A stretch of 8,380 nucleotides of DNA. Origin: a bacterium (lineage in GTDB: Bacteria; Nitrospinota_A; UBA7883; JACRGQ01). Position 1 is the first letter of the stretch; each line of letters begins with the position of its first letter. Below are positions 1 to 7,132 of this stretch, one piece after another. The stretch is from positions 1 to 8,380 of the forward strand of contig JAKAGL010000092.1 of NCBI GenBank assembly GCA_021815535.1, given 5' to 3'. The notes under the pieces were generated by a model. It worked only from the letters and a program-made list of their open reading frames with translations. It made no database searches and had not been told where the DNA came from. A program made the translations under genes and the position numbers.

Positions 1-34
1 CGCAACATATTGCGCGGTTTTCGCCTTTTTTTTC
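1..34. terminator. Partial palindrome plus T-tract, probable terminator cut by window edge
   Basis: Bases 1-14 form a perfect 5-bp inverted repeat (CGCAA, loop CATA, TTGCG). It is followed by CGGTTTT and then a run of eight T at 26-33. If the missing bases to the left read AAAACCG, this would be a longer stem serving both the clc-like gene, which ends at 35 on the minus strand, and a gene entering from the left on the plus strand. Only the right half is visible, so this is inference. Confidence 0.35.
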
Positions 35-1798
35 TTATGTAGAGACCTGTATGACGGCTTTTTTATAGGCGGTGATGACGTCTTTTCTACGGAGCATGCC
101 CACCACTATCTTCTCTTCGGGGTTGGCCACCACCGGCAGTTCATCAAGATCGCGCAACGCAAACTTTTCCAGCGCTTCGTTAAGATTGTCATCCGGCTTC
201 AGGAAGAGCACCTTCGGCGCCGCCATGTCTTTGGCCACCACCACGTCGGCCAATTCCTCCTCCAGCATGAACTGGCGGATGTCCTGCACCGAGATGATGC
301 CGGTCATCCGGCCCGCGGTGTCGACACAGGGAAAGTAGTACGCCTTCGATTTGGACATGATGCCGAGAATATCGCGGAAGGAGGTATCTTCCCGCAAGGT
401 GTCGAATTCCGTATTCATGACATCGCGCACCAGAAGCGAGCCCATAATGGACGATTCGCGCCCGTGCCAGATGTTGATCCCCATCCGCCGCAGAATCTCC
501 ACGTCCACCGAGTTCTTGCAGAAAAACGCATACGTCACGGTGGATGAAATGCAGGCGACCATGATCGGCAGAATGACCTGATAACTGTTCGTCAGCTCGA
601 AGGTCATCAGGATGTTCGTCATCGGCATGTGGCCGACAGCGCTCATCACCGCCCCCATCCCCACCAGCGCGTAGGAACCGGCCGAGCCGGTCAGGCCGGG
701 GAACAGGTAATTGAGCAGCGCCCCGAAAGTGCCGCCCAACATGCAGCCGATGAAAAGCGACGGCGCATACAAACCGCCCGATCCGCCGGAGCCAAGCGTC
801 AGGTTGGTGAGGAGCACTTTCACGAACACCAGCAGCAACGCCGTATACCACAGCATCTGGCCGTTCATCACCTTGTTCATGCCGTCGTAGCCGTTGCCCA
901 GCGCATCGGGATAAAAAATGCCGAATACCCCGGCCAACACGCCCCCCAGGGCGGGAAGCAAAACGGGGTGTATTTTCAGTGCGCTGAACCGGTCGCTGAT
1001 GTCAAGGTACGTTTTGTAGAACAGCGCCGCCACCAAACCCGCCACCAGCCCCAAAACAATAAAAAAGAATATCTCCACGGTGGAGACCAGCGTATACGAC
1101 GGCAGTTCAAACGCCGGCACATTCCCCTCAAGATGGCGCGATGTGACGGTGGCGATCACCGACGAAAAAATGAGCGGCGTAAAAACCTTGACGTTGAAAT
1201 CGCCAAGCACGACTTCGAGGGCAAAAACAATCCCGCCCAGGGGGGCGTTGAATGACGCCGCGATCGCACCCGCCGACCCGCACCCCATCAAAAGCCGCCG
1301 ACGCTCCGACGACGCCTTCATGATCCCGCTCACCAGCGAACCGACCGCCGCGCCGATCTGCACCGTGGGAGCTTCGCGGCCCGCCGAACCGCCGCTGCCG
1401 ATGGTGAGCGCGGACGCCAGCGGGCGGAACCAGATCACCGGTTTCGGCACACGCCCCTGGTCAATGGCCGCCCACTTCATCGGCTCGGCAAGGCCGCCCC
1501 CTTCGTTCTCGGGGTTGAAATAATGATTTAACAGGCCGACGATCAGCCCCCCCAGCCCCACCGAAAACGGGATCAAAAGCAGCCACAGGGAGGAACCGGT
1601 CGAGGCCCGGCTCAGGAATTCCTTCAGAAATACTGCATGGACCCCTTGGATCATCCACTTGAAAATAACGGCGCACAGCCCGGTGAAATACCCGATCACG
1701 CACGCAACCACCACCATGAAAACGTGTTCCTGCATGAACACCCGCTTAAGAGATTCCAGCGTCCCCAGCGTCGCCTGCTTCAGCTTATGACGAAACAT
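35..1798 (-). CDS. CLC-family chloride channel/transporter with C-terminal CBS pair
   Basis: This encodes a 587-residue inner-membrane protein of the CLC (voltage-gated chloride channel) family, which moves anions passively or in exchange for protons. About residues 26-430 are hydrophobic membrane helices, followed by two cytoplasmic CBS domains (about 455-512 and 522-582), which in this family often bind adenine nucleotides and regulate gating. Family signatures are recognisable but altered. The gating-glutamate motif GREGP reads GREAP (140-144, Glu142 kept). The GSGIP loop reads GGGLA (100-104). GxFxP reads GLYAP (342-346). The position of E. coli ClcA Glu203, the inner proton glutamate, is Val196, next to the conserved Glu195. 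The start is the first Met of the frame; the next Met is residue 22. It is divergent from pal. Whether it is a channel or an exchanger, and which anion it carries, cannot be told from the sequence. Confidence 0.93.
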   Translation of the reverse strand: MFRHKLKQATLGTLESLKRVFMQEHVFMVVVACVIGYFTGLCAVIFKWMIQGVHAVFLKEFLSRASTGSSLWLLLIPFSVGLGGLIVGLLNHYFNPENEGGGLAEPMKWAAIDQGRVPKPVIWFRPLASALTIGSGGSAGREAPTVQIGAAVGSLVSGIMKASSERRRLLMGCGSAGAIAASFNAPLGGIVFALEVVLGDFNVKVFTPLIFSSVIATVTSRHLEGNVPAFELPSYTLVSTVEIFFFIVLGLVAGLVAALFYKTYLDISDRFSALKIHPVLLPALGGVLAGVFGIFYPDALGNGYDGMNKVMNGQMLWYTALLLVFVKVLLTNLTLGSGGSGGLYAPSLFIGCMLGGTFGALLNYLFPGLTGSAGSYALVGMGAVMSAVGHMPMTNILMTFELTNSYQVILPIMVACISSTVTYAFFCKNSVDVEILRRMGINIWHGRESSIMGSLLVRDVMNTEFDTLREDTSFRDILGIMSKSKAYYFPCVDTAGRMTGIISVQDIRQFMLEEELADVVVAKDMAAPKVLFLKPDDNLNEALEKFALRDLDELPVVANPEEKIVVGMLRRKDVITAYKKAVIQVST

Positions 1799-1801
1799 CG
1801 G

Positions 1802-1808
1802 CCTCCTT
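1802..1808 (-). promoter_or_regulatory. Shine-Dalgarno of clc-like gene, unusually close to ATG
   Basis: AAGGAGG lies on the minus strand with only three bases (CCG) before the ATG at 1798. The motif is near-perfect but the spacing is shorter than the usual 5-9 bases. No better start is seen nearby in the frame, so the ATG is kept. Translation may be weaker than the motif strength suggests. Confidence 0.6.
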
Positions 1809-1851
1809 GTCGGCGCGTCCCGCTGCGCACCTTATTCGTTGCGGAACCATG

Positions 1852-1881
1852 ATGATAATCAATTGAACCGCTTCACGGCAA
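1852..1881 (-). promoter_or_regulatory. Candidate sigma70-type promoter for clc-like gene
   Basis: Read on the minus strand, TTGCCG (1881-1876, 4 of 6 to the -35 consensus) is followed after 18 bases by TATCAT (1857-1852, 5 of 6 to the -10 consensus). Transcription would start near 1845, giving a leader of about 47 bases that includes the Shine-Dalgarno at 1808-1802. This is a consensus match by eye only, in an AT-rich stretch where chance matches are common. Confidence 0.35.
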
Positions 1882-1922
1882 TGCATTTCTCTGAACCATC
1901 CTCATCATAAATGAGCTTGCCG
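1876..1922. repeat. Imperfect inverted repeat between the two candidate divergent promoters
   Basis: The left arm CGGCAATGCATTT (1876-1888) and the right arm AAATGAGCTTGCCG (1909-1922) are near-perfect reverse complements, differing by a small central change and one base in length. A nested perfect 5-bp repeat, CTCAT...ATGAG, lies at 1901-1915. The outer ends of the arms are the two candidate -35 hexamers, both TTGCCG and pointing outward. This could be an operator covering both promoters, or coincidence. Confidence 0.35.
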
Positions 1923-1945
1923 CATTTAATTGCTTGTTATAGAAT
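1917..1945 (+). promoter_or_regulatory. Candidate sigma70-type promoter toward pal
   Basis: TTGCCG (1917-1922, 4 of 6 to the -35 consensus) is followed by a 17-base spacer and TAGAAT (1940-1945, 5 of 6 to the -10 consensus). The predicted start, about 1952, falls almost exactly on the ATG at 1951. It could drive the small ORF as a near-leaderless message, or pal through a leader of about 360 bases. It is the best plus-strand promoter candidate I see before pal, but this is by eye only. Confidence 0.35.
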
Positions 1946-1950
1946 TGGGC

Positions 1951-2205
1951 ATGGTTAGGTTTCTTTTAGTGGATTTGCCACTTCTTTTAAACTTTGACTG
2001 GTCCAATATCTCTATTGATTTAGACCTGTTTCAAGCGGCTTTGGCCATCTTCCCGGCGATCATACTTGTTGGTTTAGCGGTTACGCTTCACATTGGCGAC
2101 AAAACCCCGGTAAAAATAACGGTTTCTTTTCGAAAAATTAACCGATTAACCGAATATGGATTGTCCTGCTACAAAAGCCCCCTTTGGTTCGCCCTCGGGC
2201 CGTAG
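1951..2205 (+). CDS. Doubtful small hypothetical ORF with one hydrophobic segment
   Basis: This open frame encodes 84 residues from the ATG at 1951. The frame is also open from a TTG at 1930, giving 91 residues, but that start lies upstream of the candidate -10 box. I do not recognise the protein. It has a hydrophobic N-terminal stretch, then one strongly hydrophobic segment (within FQAALAIFPAIILVGLAVTL) that could span a membrane, then a basic tail. Neither start has a Shine-Dalgarno. The DNA is about 43% GC, well below the neighbouring genes. It sits between a candidate promoter and a terminator-like stem-loop, which is the main reason to list it. It could equally be non-coding leader, a decayed gene remnant or chance. 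Confidence 0.2.
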   Translation: MVRFLLVDLPLLLNFDWSNISIDLDLFQAALAIFPAIILVGLAVTLHIGDKTPVKITVSFRKINRLTEYGLSCYKSPLWFALGP

Positions 2206-2250
2206 CCCTTCGCCTCATTTCTCTTTTTAAGCACCTATTTTAGTCATTCG

Positions 2251-2290
2251 CGTTAGCGGTCTGTCGTGTTCAGACCGAGAACGTTTTTAT
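2251..2290 (+). terminator. Terminator-like stem-loop 26 bases upstream of pal start
   Basis: The structure has outer pairs CGTT (2251-2254) with AACG (2280-2283), a symmetric AG/AG mismatch, a perfect 7-bp stem CGGTCTG (2257-2263) with CAGACCG (2271-2277) and a 7-base loop. TTTTTAT follows immediately at 2284-2290. This is the form of an intrinsic terminator on the plus strand. Because it precedes the pal ribosome binding site, it could end a small upstream transcript or act as an attenuator of pal. The internal mismatch weakens it, and it may instead be a protein-binding dyad. Confidence 0.45.
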
Positions 2291-2315
2291 TGGCAATTTT
2301 ATTGGAGACCTGTCA

Positions 2316-2912
2316 ATGACCCCTTTCAGCAGGAATTTCTACGCCGTTTCGTTGGCACTTTTAATGATCAGCGGTGTTGGCGCGTGCGCATCAAAGCCGA
2401 AGGCCGCCACCGGCCCCGACGCCAAAGGCGCCGCCGGGACGTCGGATGCAAACGCAAAGAACCAAGACGCGCTGGAGAAGAAACGTCAGGCGGACGCTGA
2501 AGCCGAACGGCAGAAACAATTGGAGCTTGACAAACTGAAGGCGGAAGAAGACGCCAAGAACGCCGCAAATGTGTTGAGACCAGAGGACTTGGCGAATGTT
2601 TATTTTGAATTTGATAAATATGACATTAAGGCTAATTTTCGCACACCGCTTCAACAAGATGCGTCGGCAATAGAAAAACACTCATCGGCCAAGGTGGTGG
2701 TGGAGGGCTATTGCGATGAACGAGGCAGCGAAGAATACAATCTGGCTTTGGGTGAACGTCGCGCCACCTCTGTTAAAAAATACTTGGCGTCTTTGGGCGT
2801 GAATGAGGGACAGCTTCGCACCATAAGCTATGGCGAAGAAAAGCCGGCGGATCCGGGCCATAACGAAAAGGCCTGGGCTAAGAATCGCCGCGTACATTTC
2901 TCGCTGGAATAA
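2316..2912 (+). CDS. pal: Peptidoglycan-associated outer-membrane lipoprotein Pal
   Basis: Pal anchors the outer membrane to peptidoglycan as part of the Tol-Pal envelope system, which supports membrane integrity and constriction at division. The 198-residue protein has a signal peptide with a VGAC lipobox, giving a lipidated Cys24. The next residue is Ala, not Asp, which favours outer-membrane sorting. Residues about 25-50 are an Ala/Lys/Asp-rich linker, and 50-85 are highly charged and probably coiled coil. The OmpA-like domain spans about 94-198. It contains YFEFDKYDIK, the peptidoglycan-binding segment with Asp134 and Arg149 (GYCDERGS then ALGERRA), and the Pal hallmark SYGEEKPADPGHNE followed by AWAKNRR. 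GGAG at 2304-2307, eight bases before the ATG, supports the start. No tolB or other tol gene is adjacent. Other OmpA-domain lipoproteins are possible, but the C-terminal motif is strongly Pal-like. Confidence 0.93.
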   Translation: MTPFSRNFYAVSLALLMISGVGACASKPKAATGPDAKGAAGTSDANAKNQDALEKKRQADAEAERQKQLELDKLKAEEDAKNAANVLRPEDLANVYFEFDKYDIKANFRTPLQQDASAIEKHSSAKVVVEGYCDERGSEEYNLALGERRATSVKKYLASLGVNEGQLRTISYGEEKPADPGHNEKAWAKNRRVHFSLE

Positions 2913-2960
2913 AAAGTCCATTTTGCCGGCTGCGATAACTTTACCGCAGTAAAAAGAAAA

Positions 2961-2996
2961 CGGCCCCTTGGATCGCTCCAAGGGGCCGTATTTTAT
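2961..2996. terminator. Bidirectional rho-independent terminator shared by pal and rpoC
   Basis: A perfect 12-bp GC-rich stem (2961-2972 with 2977-2988) closes a TCGC tetraloop. On the plus strand it is followed by TATTTTAT, ending pal transcripts. On the minus strand it is followed by TTTTCTTTTT (2960-2951), ending the rpoB-rpoC message. It lies in the 100-base gap between the two convergent genes, 48 bases after the pal stop and 24 bases after the rpoC stop. The minus-strand U-tract is the better one. Confidence 0.92.
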
Positions 2997-3012
2997 AACG
3001 CCCGGCAGAATG

Positions 3013-6000
3013 TTATTCGACCACGCTCTCTTCGGTTGCCTTGGTCTTCTTGAAATCAAAAATCGGCAGATTGGTCGGCAGAACGTTCAGGTTCTGGTAG
3101 TTTCGTGAGCCGGTTCCGGCGGGAACCAGACGGCCCATGATAACGTTCTCCTTAAGCCCCTTAAGCGGATCCATCTTGCCCGATATAGCCACTTCGGTAA
3201 GTACCCGCGTGGTCTCCTGGAAGGAGGCCGCGGAGATAAAGCTTTCCGTTGAAAGCGAGGATTTTGTGATCCCCATCAGGATCGGCCTGCCCTTCGCCGG
3301 CTTTTTGCCCGACTTGATCACTTCCATGTTTCTGTTTTGGAATGTCTTCTTCATCACCTGTTCACCCACGAGGAAATCGGTATCACCCGGATCCTCGATC
3401 ACCAAATGCTTCAGCATCTGGCGGACGATGACTTCGATGTGCTGGTCGTTGATTTGTACGCCCTGAAGCCGGTAGACTTCCTGCACTTCATTCACCAGGA
3501 ACTTCTGCAGCTCCTTTTCGCCCATGATATTCAGAATGTCGTGCGGGTTGGGTGCGCCATCCACCAGCGGTTCACCGGCGTTGACGTAGTCGCCTTCGTG
3601 CACGTTCACATGCTTACCGCGGGGCACCACATACTTGTGTTCTACGCCATCCTCGGTGGTCACCAGAATTTCCCGTGTCCGCTTGATGAACGCGCCAAAC
3701 TTAACCCGGCCGCTCACTTCGGAAATGGTGGCCTGGTCGTGCGGCTTGCGGGCCTCGAAGAGTTCCGCAACGCGGGGCAGACCGCCGGTGATGTCTTTGG
3801 TCTTGGTTGTTTCGCGCGGTATCTTGGCGATGATATCGCCCACATCCACCGGCTGTCCTTCCTTGACGTTGATGTGCGCACCTGCCGGCAACACATAACG
3901 GCTGACGGTTTTCCCGTGCGAATCCTTGATTGAAATGCGCGGGTGCTTCTTCTCTTCCCGGTGATCCATGATGATCTTTTCCGAGTGTCCCGTCACTTCG
4001 TCGACTTCTTCGCGCATCGTCACGTTCTCGATGATATCGCCGTATGCGATGGTACCGGTCGTTTCAGTAAGAATCGACACGGTGTAAGGATCCCATTCCG
4101 CGATGGTATCCCCCTCGCTTACCCGCGCGCCATCCGCCACTTTCAGTTTGGCGCCATAAATGATCTTGTAGCGCTCCTTCTCGCGGCCCTCGTCATCCTG
4201 CACGATGATACCGCCGTTGCGGTTCATCGCGATCATCTCGCCAGTGTTAAGCGCAACAGTGCGAAGATCGATGTACTTGACCACGCCTCCCTTGGCGGAT
4301 ATCAGTTTTGTCTGCTCGGCAACGCGGCTGGCCACGCCGCCGATGTGGAAGGTCCGCATCGTCAGCTGAGTGCCCGGTTCACCGATCGACTGGGCGGCGA
4401 TAACGCCGACCGCCTCACCCGATTCCACCATCCTGCCGGTGGCCAAATTGCGGCCATAGCAGTTGGCGCACACGCCGTCCGGGGCGTCGCAGGTGAGCAT
4501 GGAGCGGATTTTTACCTGTTCCACGCCGGCGTTTTCGATCTTTTCGACGGCTTCCTCATTGATCTCCTTGTTGGCATCAAGCAGCACTTCCTTCGTGAAC
4601 GGATCGATGATCGGTTCCAGCGTCACGCGGCCCAGAAGGCGCTCGCCAAGACGCTGGATCACTTCACCGCCTTCAATGAGTGCGGAGGTATCGATGCCAT
4701 TCATCGTGCCGCAGTCGTCGATCGTTATGATCACATCCTGTGAAACGTCCACCAAGCGGCGGGTCAAGTAACCCGAATTGGCGGTCTTGAGCGCCGTATC
4801 GGCCAAACCTTTACGGGCGCCGTGCGTCGAAATGAAGTACTGCGCAACGGTCAGGCCTTCGCGGAAGTTGGCGGTAATCGGCGTTTCGATGATTTCACCG
4901 GAGGGTTTGGCCATCAGGCCACGCATACCGGCCAGCTGGGCGATCTGCGCCTTGCTGCCGCGGGCGCCCGAATCGGCCATCAGGTATACCCCGTTCCATT
5001 GGGCTTCCGATGGCGCGGTACCGTCACTCAGCTGTTTGTCTTCATGCTTGAGCTCGGCGAACACCTCTTCGGTGACTTTATCGGTCACCTGCGCCCACAC
5101 GTCGATGATTTTGTTGTAACCTTCGCCTTTGGTGATAAGACCGTTATGATACTGGTCTTCCACCTCGCCGGTGCGCTTCTTCGCATCGTCGATCAGCGCG
5201 AATTTCCGCTGGGGAATGCGCATGTTTTCCATGCTGATGGAAAGACCGGACTTGGTGGCATAGAAGAACCCGGTGTCTTTCAGGTCGTCGAGGAATTTCA
5301 CAACCACGTCAAGCGACGTTTTGGTGTAAACCTCGTTCACAATCTGCAGGATCCCCGCCTTGTTCAGCACTTTGTTTATGCGGGAGAACGGAACCTCTGG
5401 CGGCACAATCTCGTAGAAGAGGACGCGGCCAACCGTGGTTTCATGCACTTGGCCGGACATACGTACGCGGATTTTGGCCTGCAGGTTCACTGCCTTGTGG
5501 TCGAATGCTGAACGCACTTCCGCAGGGTTGGAAAATGCCTTTCCTTCGCCCTTCACGCCGCCACGCTCCTTGGTGAGATAGTAGTTGCCCAACACAATGT
5601 CCTGCGACGGCACCGCGATCGGACGGCCGTTGGCGGGCGAAAGGATGTTGTTGATGGAAAGCATCAGAATCCGTGCTTCCACCTGGGCTTCAAGCGACAG
5701 CGGCACGTGCACAGCCATCTGGTCGCCGTCAAAGTCGGCGTTAAACGCGGCACACACCAGCGGATGCAGGCGGATGGCCTTTCCTTCGACCAAAACCGGC
5801 TCGAATGCCTGCACACCGAGGCGGTGCAGGGTTGGGGCACGGTTCAGAAGTATCGGGTGGTCTTTAATGACTTCATCAAGCACTTCCCATACTTCTGGCT
5901 GCTCAGATTCCACCATCTTCTTGGCGCTCTTAATGGTAGCGGCATAACCCTTCACTTCCAGCTTGTGGTAGATGAACGGTTTGAAAAGTTCGATAGCCAT

Positions 6001-7116
6001 CTTTTTGGGCAGGCCGCACTGGAAAAATTTCAATTCCGGCCCAACCACGATGACGGAACGGCCCGAATAATCGACGCGCTTGCCCAGAAGGTTCTGGCGG
6101 AAGCGTCCCTGCTTGCCTTTCAGCATATCCGCCAGCGATTTCAGCGGGCGTTTGTTTGGTCCCTTCAATACTCGTCCGCGGCGGCCGTTATCGAACAGCG
6201 CCGAAACGGCTTCCTGCAACATCCGTTTTTCGTTGCGGATGATGATTTCGGGTGCGCGCAGTTCCATCAAACGCTTGAGGCGGTTGTTGCGGTTAATCAC
6301 GCGGCGGTAGAGATCGTTCAGGTCGGAGGTGGCAAACCGTCCGCCATCCAGCGGAACGAGCGGTCGCAACTCGGGCGGAATGACCGGAATAACGGACGGA
6401 ACCATCCATTCGGGCCGGTTGCCGGATTTGCGGAAGGCTTCTACTATCTTAAGCTGCTTCACCAGTTTGCGGCGGGTCTGTACCGACTGCGTGGTCCGGA
6501 GGTGTTCCTTCAGGTCGAGCGCCAACTGATCCATGTCGGCGCCTTTCAGGATGGTCTGAATGGCTTCGGCGCCAATACCATAGTCAAAGGCGTCTTCGCC
6601 CCAGTTTTTGACTGCTTCCTGCAAGTCGTCCTCGTTGAGCACCTGCTTGTATTTAAGCTTGGTGTTCCTCGGATCGATGATGATGTATTTCTCAAAATAG
6701 ATGACCGCTTCCAGTTCGGTCAACGTCATGTCAAGGAAATTGCCGATCTTGCTCGGCAGCCCCTTGAAGAACCAAATATGCGCCACCGGGCTGGCCAGCT
6801 CGATATGGCCCATGCGCTCACGCCGAACCTTGGAAAGAGTTACTTCAACACCGCACTTTTCGCAAACGGTGCCTTTATATTTCATCCGCTTGTATTTGCC
6901 GCACAGGCATTCCCAATCCTTCACCGGACCGAAGATCTTGGCGCAAAAAAGGCCGTCGCGTTCCGGCTTAAAGGTGCGGTAGTTAATGGTTTCCGGTTTC
7001 CGCACTTCACCAAACGACCACGAACGGATCTTCTCGGGCGAAGCAAGCCGGATCATCACCGAGTCAAAAGACAACGGATCCTTGGGTCTTTCAAACAATC
7101 GAAGAACTTTTTCCAC
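3013..7116 (-). CDS. rpoC: DNA-directed RNA polymerase subunit beta' (RpoC), complete
   Basis: This is the largest catalytic subunit of RNA polymerase, 1367 residues. It carries the N-terminal zinc site (Cys70, 72, 85, 88) and GRFRQNLLGKRVDYSG from 337. The active-site NADFDGDQM places the Mg-binding aspartates at 461, 463 and 465. The bridge-helix region contains DSGARGS and ISTHGARKG. The second zinc site is Cys802, 876, 883 and 886, with spacing identical to E. coli, and the trigger loop MRTFHIGG has His924. An insertion of roughly 170 residues between the two trigger-loop halves (about 935-1105, before KDITGGLPRV) matches the SI3-type insertion of proteobacterial RpoC. The start is GTG at 7116, set by a strong Shine-Dalgarno and by the family N-terminus. 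It follows rpoB by 14 bases in the same operon. No frameshift or missing catalytic residue is seen. Confidence 0.99.
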   Translation of the reverse strand: MEKVLRLFERPKDPLSFDSVMIRLASPEKIRSWSFGEVRKPETINYRTFKPERDGLFCAKIFGPVKDWECLCGKYKRMKYKGTVCEKCGVEVTLSKVRRERMGHIELASPVAHIWFFKGLPSKIGNFLDMTLTELEAVIYFEKYIIIDPRNTKLKYKQVLNEDDLQEAVKNWGEDAFDYGIGAEAIQTILKGADMDQLALDLKEHLRTTQSVQTRRKLVKQLKIVEAFRKSGNRPEWMVPSVIPVIPPELRPLVPLDGGRFATSDLNDLYRRVINRNNRLKRLMELRAPEIIIRNEKRMLQEAVSALFDNGRRGRVLKGPNKRPLKSLADMLKGKQGRFRQNLLGKRVDYSGRSVIVVGPELKFFQCGLPKKMAIELFKPFIYHKLEVKGYAATIKSAKKMVESEQPEVWEVLDEVIKDHPILLNRAPTLHRLGVQAFEPVLVEGKAIRLHPLVCAAFNADFDGDQMAVHVPLSLEAQVEARILMLSINNILSPANGRPIAVPSQDIVLGNYYLTKERGGVKGEGKAFSNPAEVRSAFDHKAVNLQAKIRVRMSGQVHETTVGRVLFYEIVPPEVPFSRINKVLNKAGILQIVNEVYTKTSLDVVVKFLDDLKDTGFFYATKSGLSISMENMRIPQRKFALIDDAKKRTGEVEDQYHNGLITKGEGYNKIIDVWAQVTDKVTEEVFAELKHEDKQLSDGTAPSEAQWNGVYLMADSGARGSKAQIAQLAGMRGLMAKPSGEIIETPITANFREGLTVAQYFISTHGARKGLADTALKTANSGYLTRRLVDVSQDVIITIDDCGTMNGIDTSALIEGGEVIQRLGERLLGRVTLEPIIDPFTKEVLLDANKEINEEAVEKIENAGVEQVKIRSMLTCDAPDGVCANCYGRNLATGRMVESGEAVGVIAAQSIGEPGTQLTMRTFHIGGVASRVAEQTKLISAKGGVVKYIDLRTVALNTGEMIAMNRNGGIIVQDDEGREKERYKIIYGAKLKVADGARVSEGDTIAEWDPYTVSILTETTGTIAYGDIIENVTMREEVDEVTGHSEKIIMDHREEKKHPRISIKDSHGKTVSRYVLPAGAHINVKEGQPVDVGDIIAKIPRETTKTKDITGGLPRVAELFEARKPHDQATISEVSGRVKFGAFIKRTREILVTTEDGVEHKYVVPRGKHVNVHEGDYVNAGEPLVDGAPNPHDILNIMGEKELQKFLVNEVQEVYRLQGVQINDQHIEVIVRQMLKHLVIEDPGDTDFLVGEQVMKKTFQNRNMEVIKSGKKPAKGRPILMGITKSSLSTESFISAASFQETTRVLTEVAISGKMDPLKGLKENVIMGRLVPAGTGSRNYQNLNVLPTNLPIFDFKKTKATEESVVE

Positions 7117-7123
7117 TTGTTAG

Positions 7124-7132
7124 TTCCTCCTT
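7124..7132 (-). promoter_or_regulatory. rpoC Shine-Dalgarno overlapping rpoB stop codon
   Basis: Read on the minus strand, AAGGAGGAA runs from 7132 to 7124, so its first two A are the last two bases of the rpoB TAA stop. Seven bases separate it from the GTG at 7116. The motif decides the GTG start, because there is no ATG in a suitable place. The arrangement suggests that ribosomes finishing rpoB could readily start rpoC. Confidence 0.85.

Noticed and set aside
629..1523. Plus-strand open frames opposite the clc-like gene
   Set aside because: They are rich in Arg, His, Gln and Pro, as expected for shadows of a GC-rich membrane-protein gene on the other strand.
1799..2315. tRNA, small structured RNA or insertion-sequence remnant in the largest gene-poor gap
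   Set aside because: I found no cloverleaf, no terminal inverted repeats with target duplication and no transposase fragment; only the promoter, dyad and stem-loop signals listed.
2930..2949. Inverted repeat CTGCG...CGCAG after pal
   Set aside because: It has only 5 bp with a 10-base loop and no clean T-tract; the strong hairpin at 2961-2988 explains termination.
2682..3059. Minus-strand open frame of 125 codons across the pal-rpoC gap
   Set aside because: It runs through the terminator hairpin and overlaps both pal and the rpoC end out of frame, and shows no recognisable domain.
4006..4350. RpoC region between trigger-loop halves considered as a foreign insertion or intein
   Set aside because: It has no intein splice or nuclease motifs, and its position and beta-rich content fit the normal SI3-type insertion of this subunit family.
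3337..5511. Several long plus-strand open frames (3337-3933, 3943-4743, 4822-5511)
   Set aside because: All are antisense to rpoC, which is conserved along its whole length with active-site and zinc residues in place. They have no ribosome binding sites that stand out.
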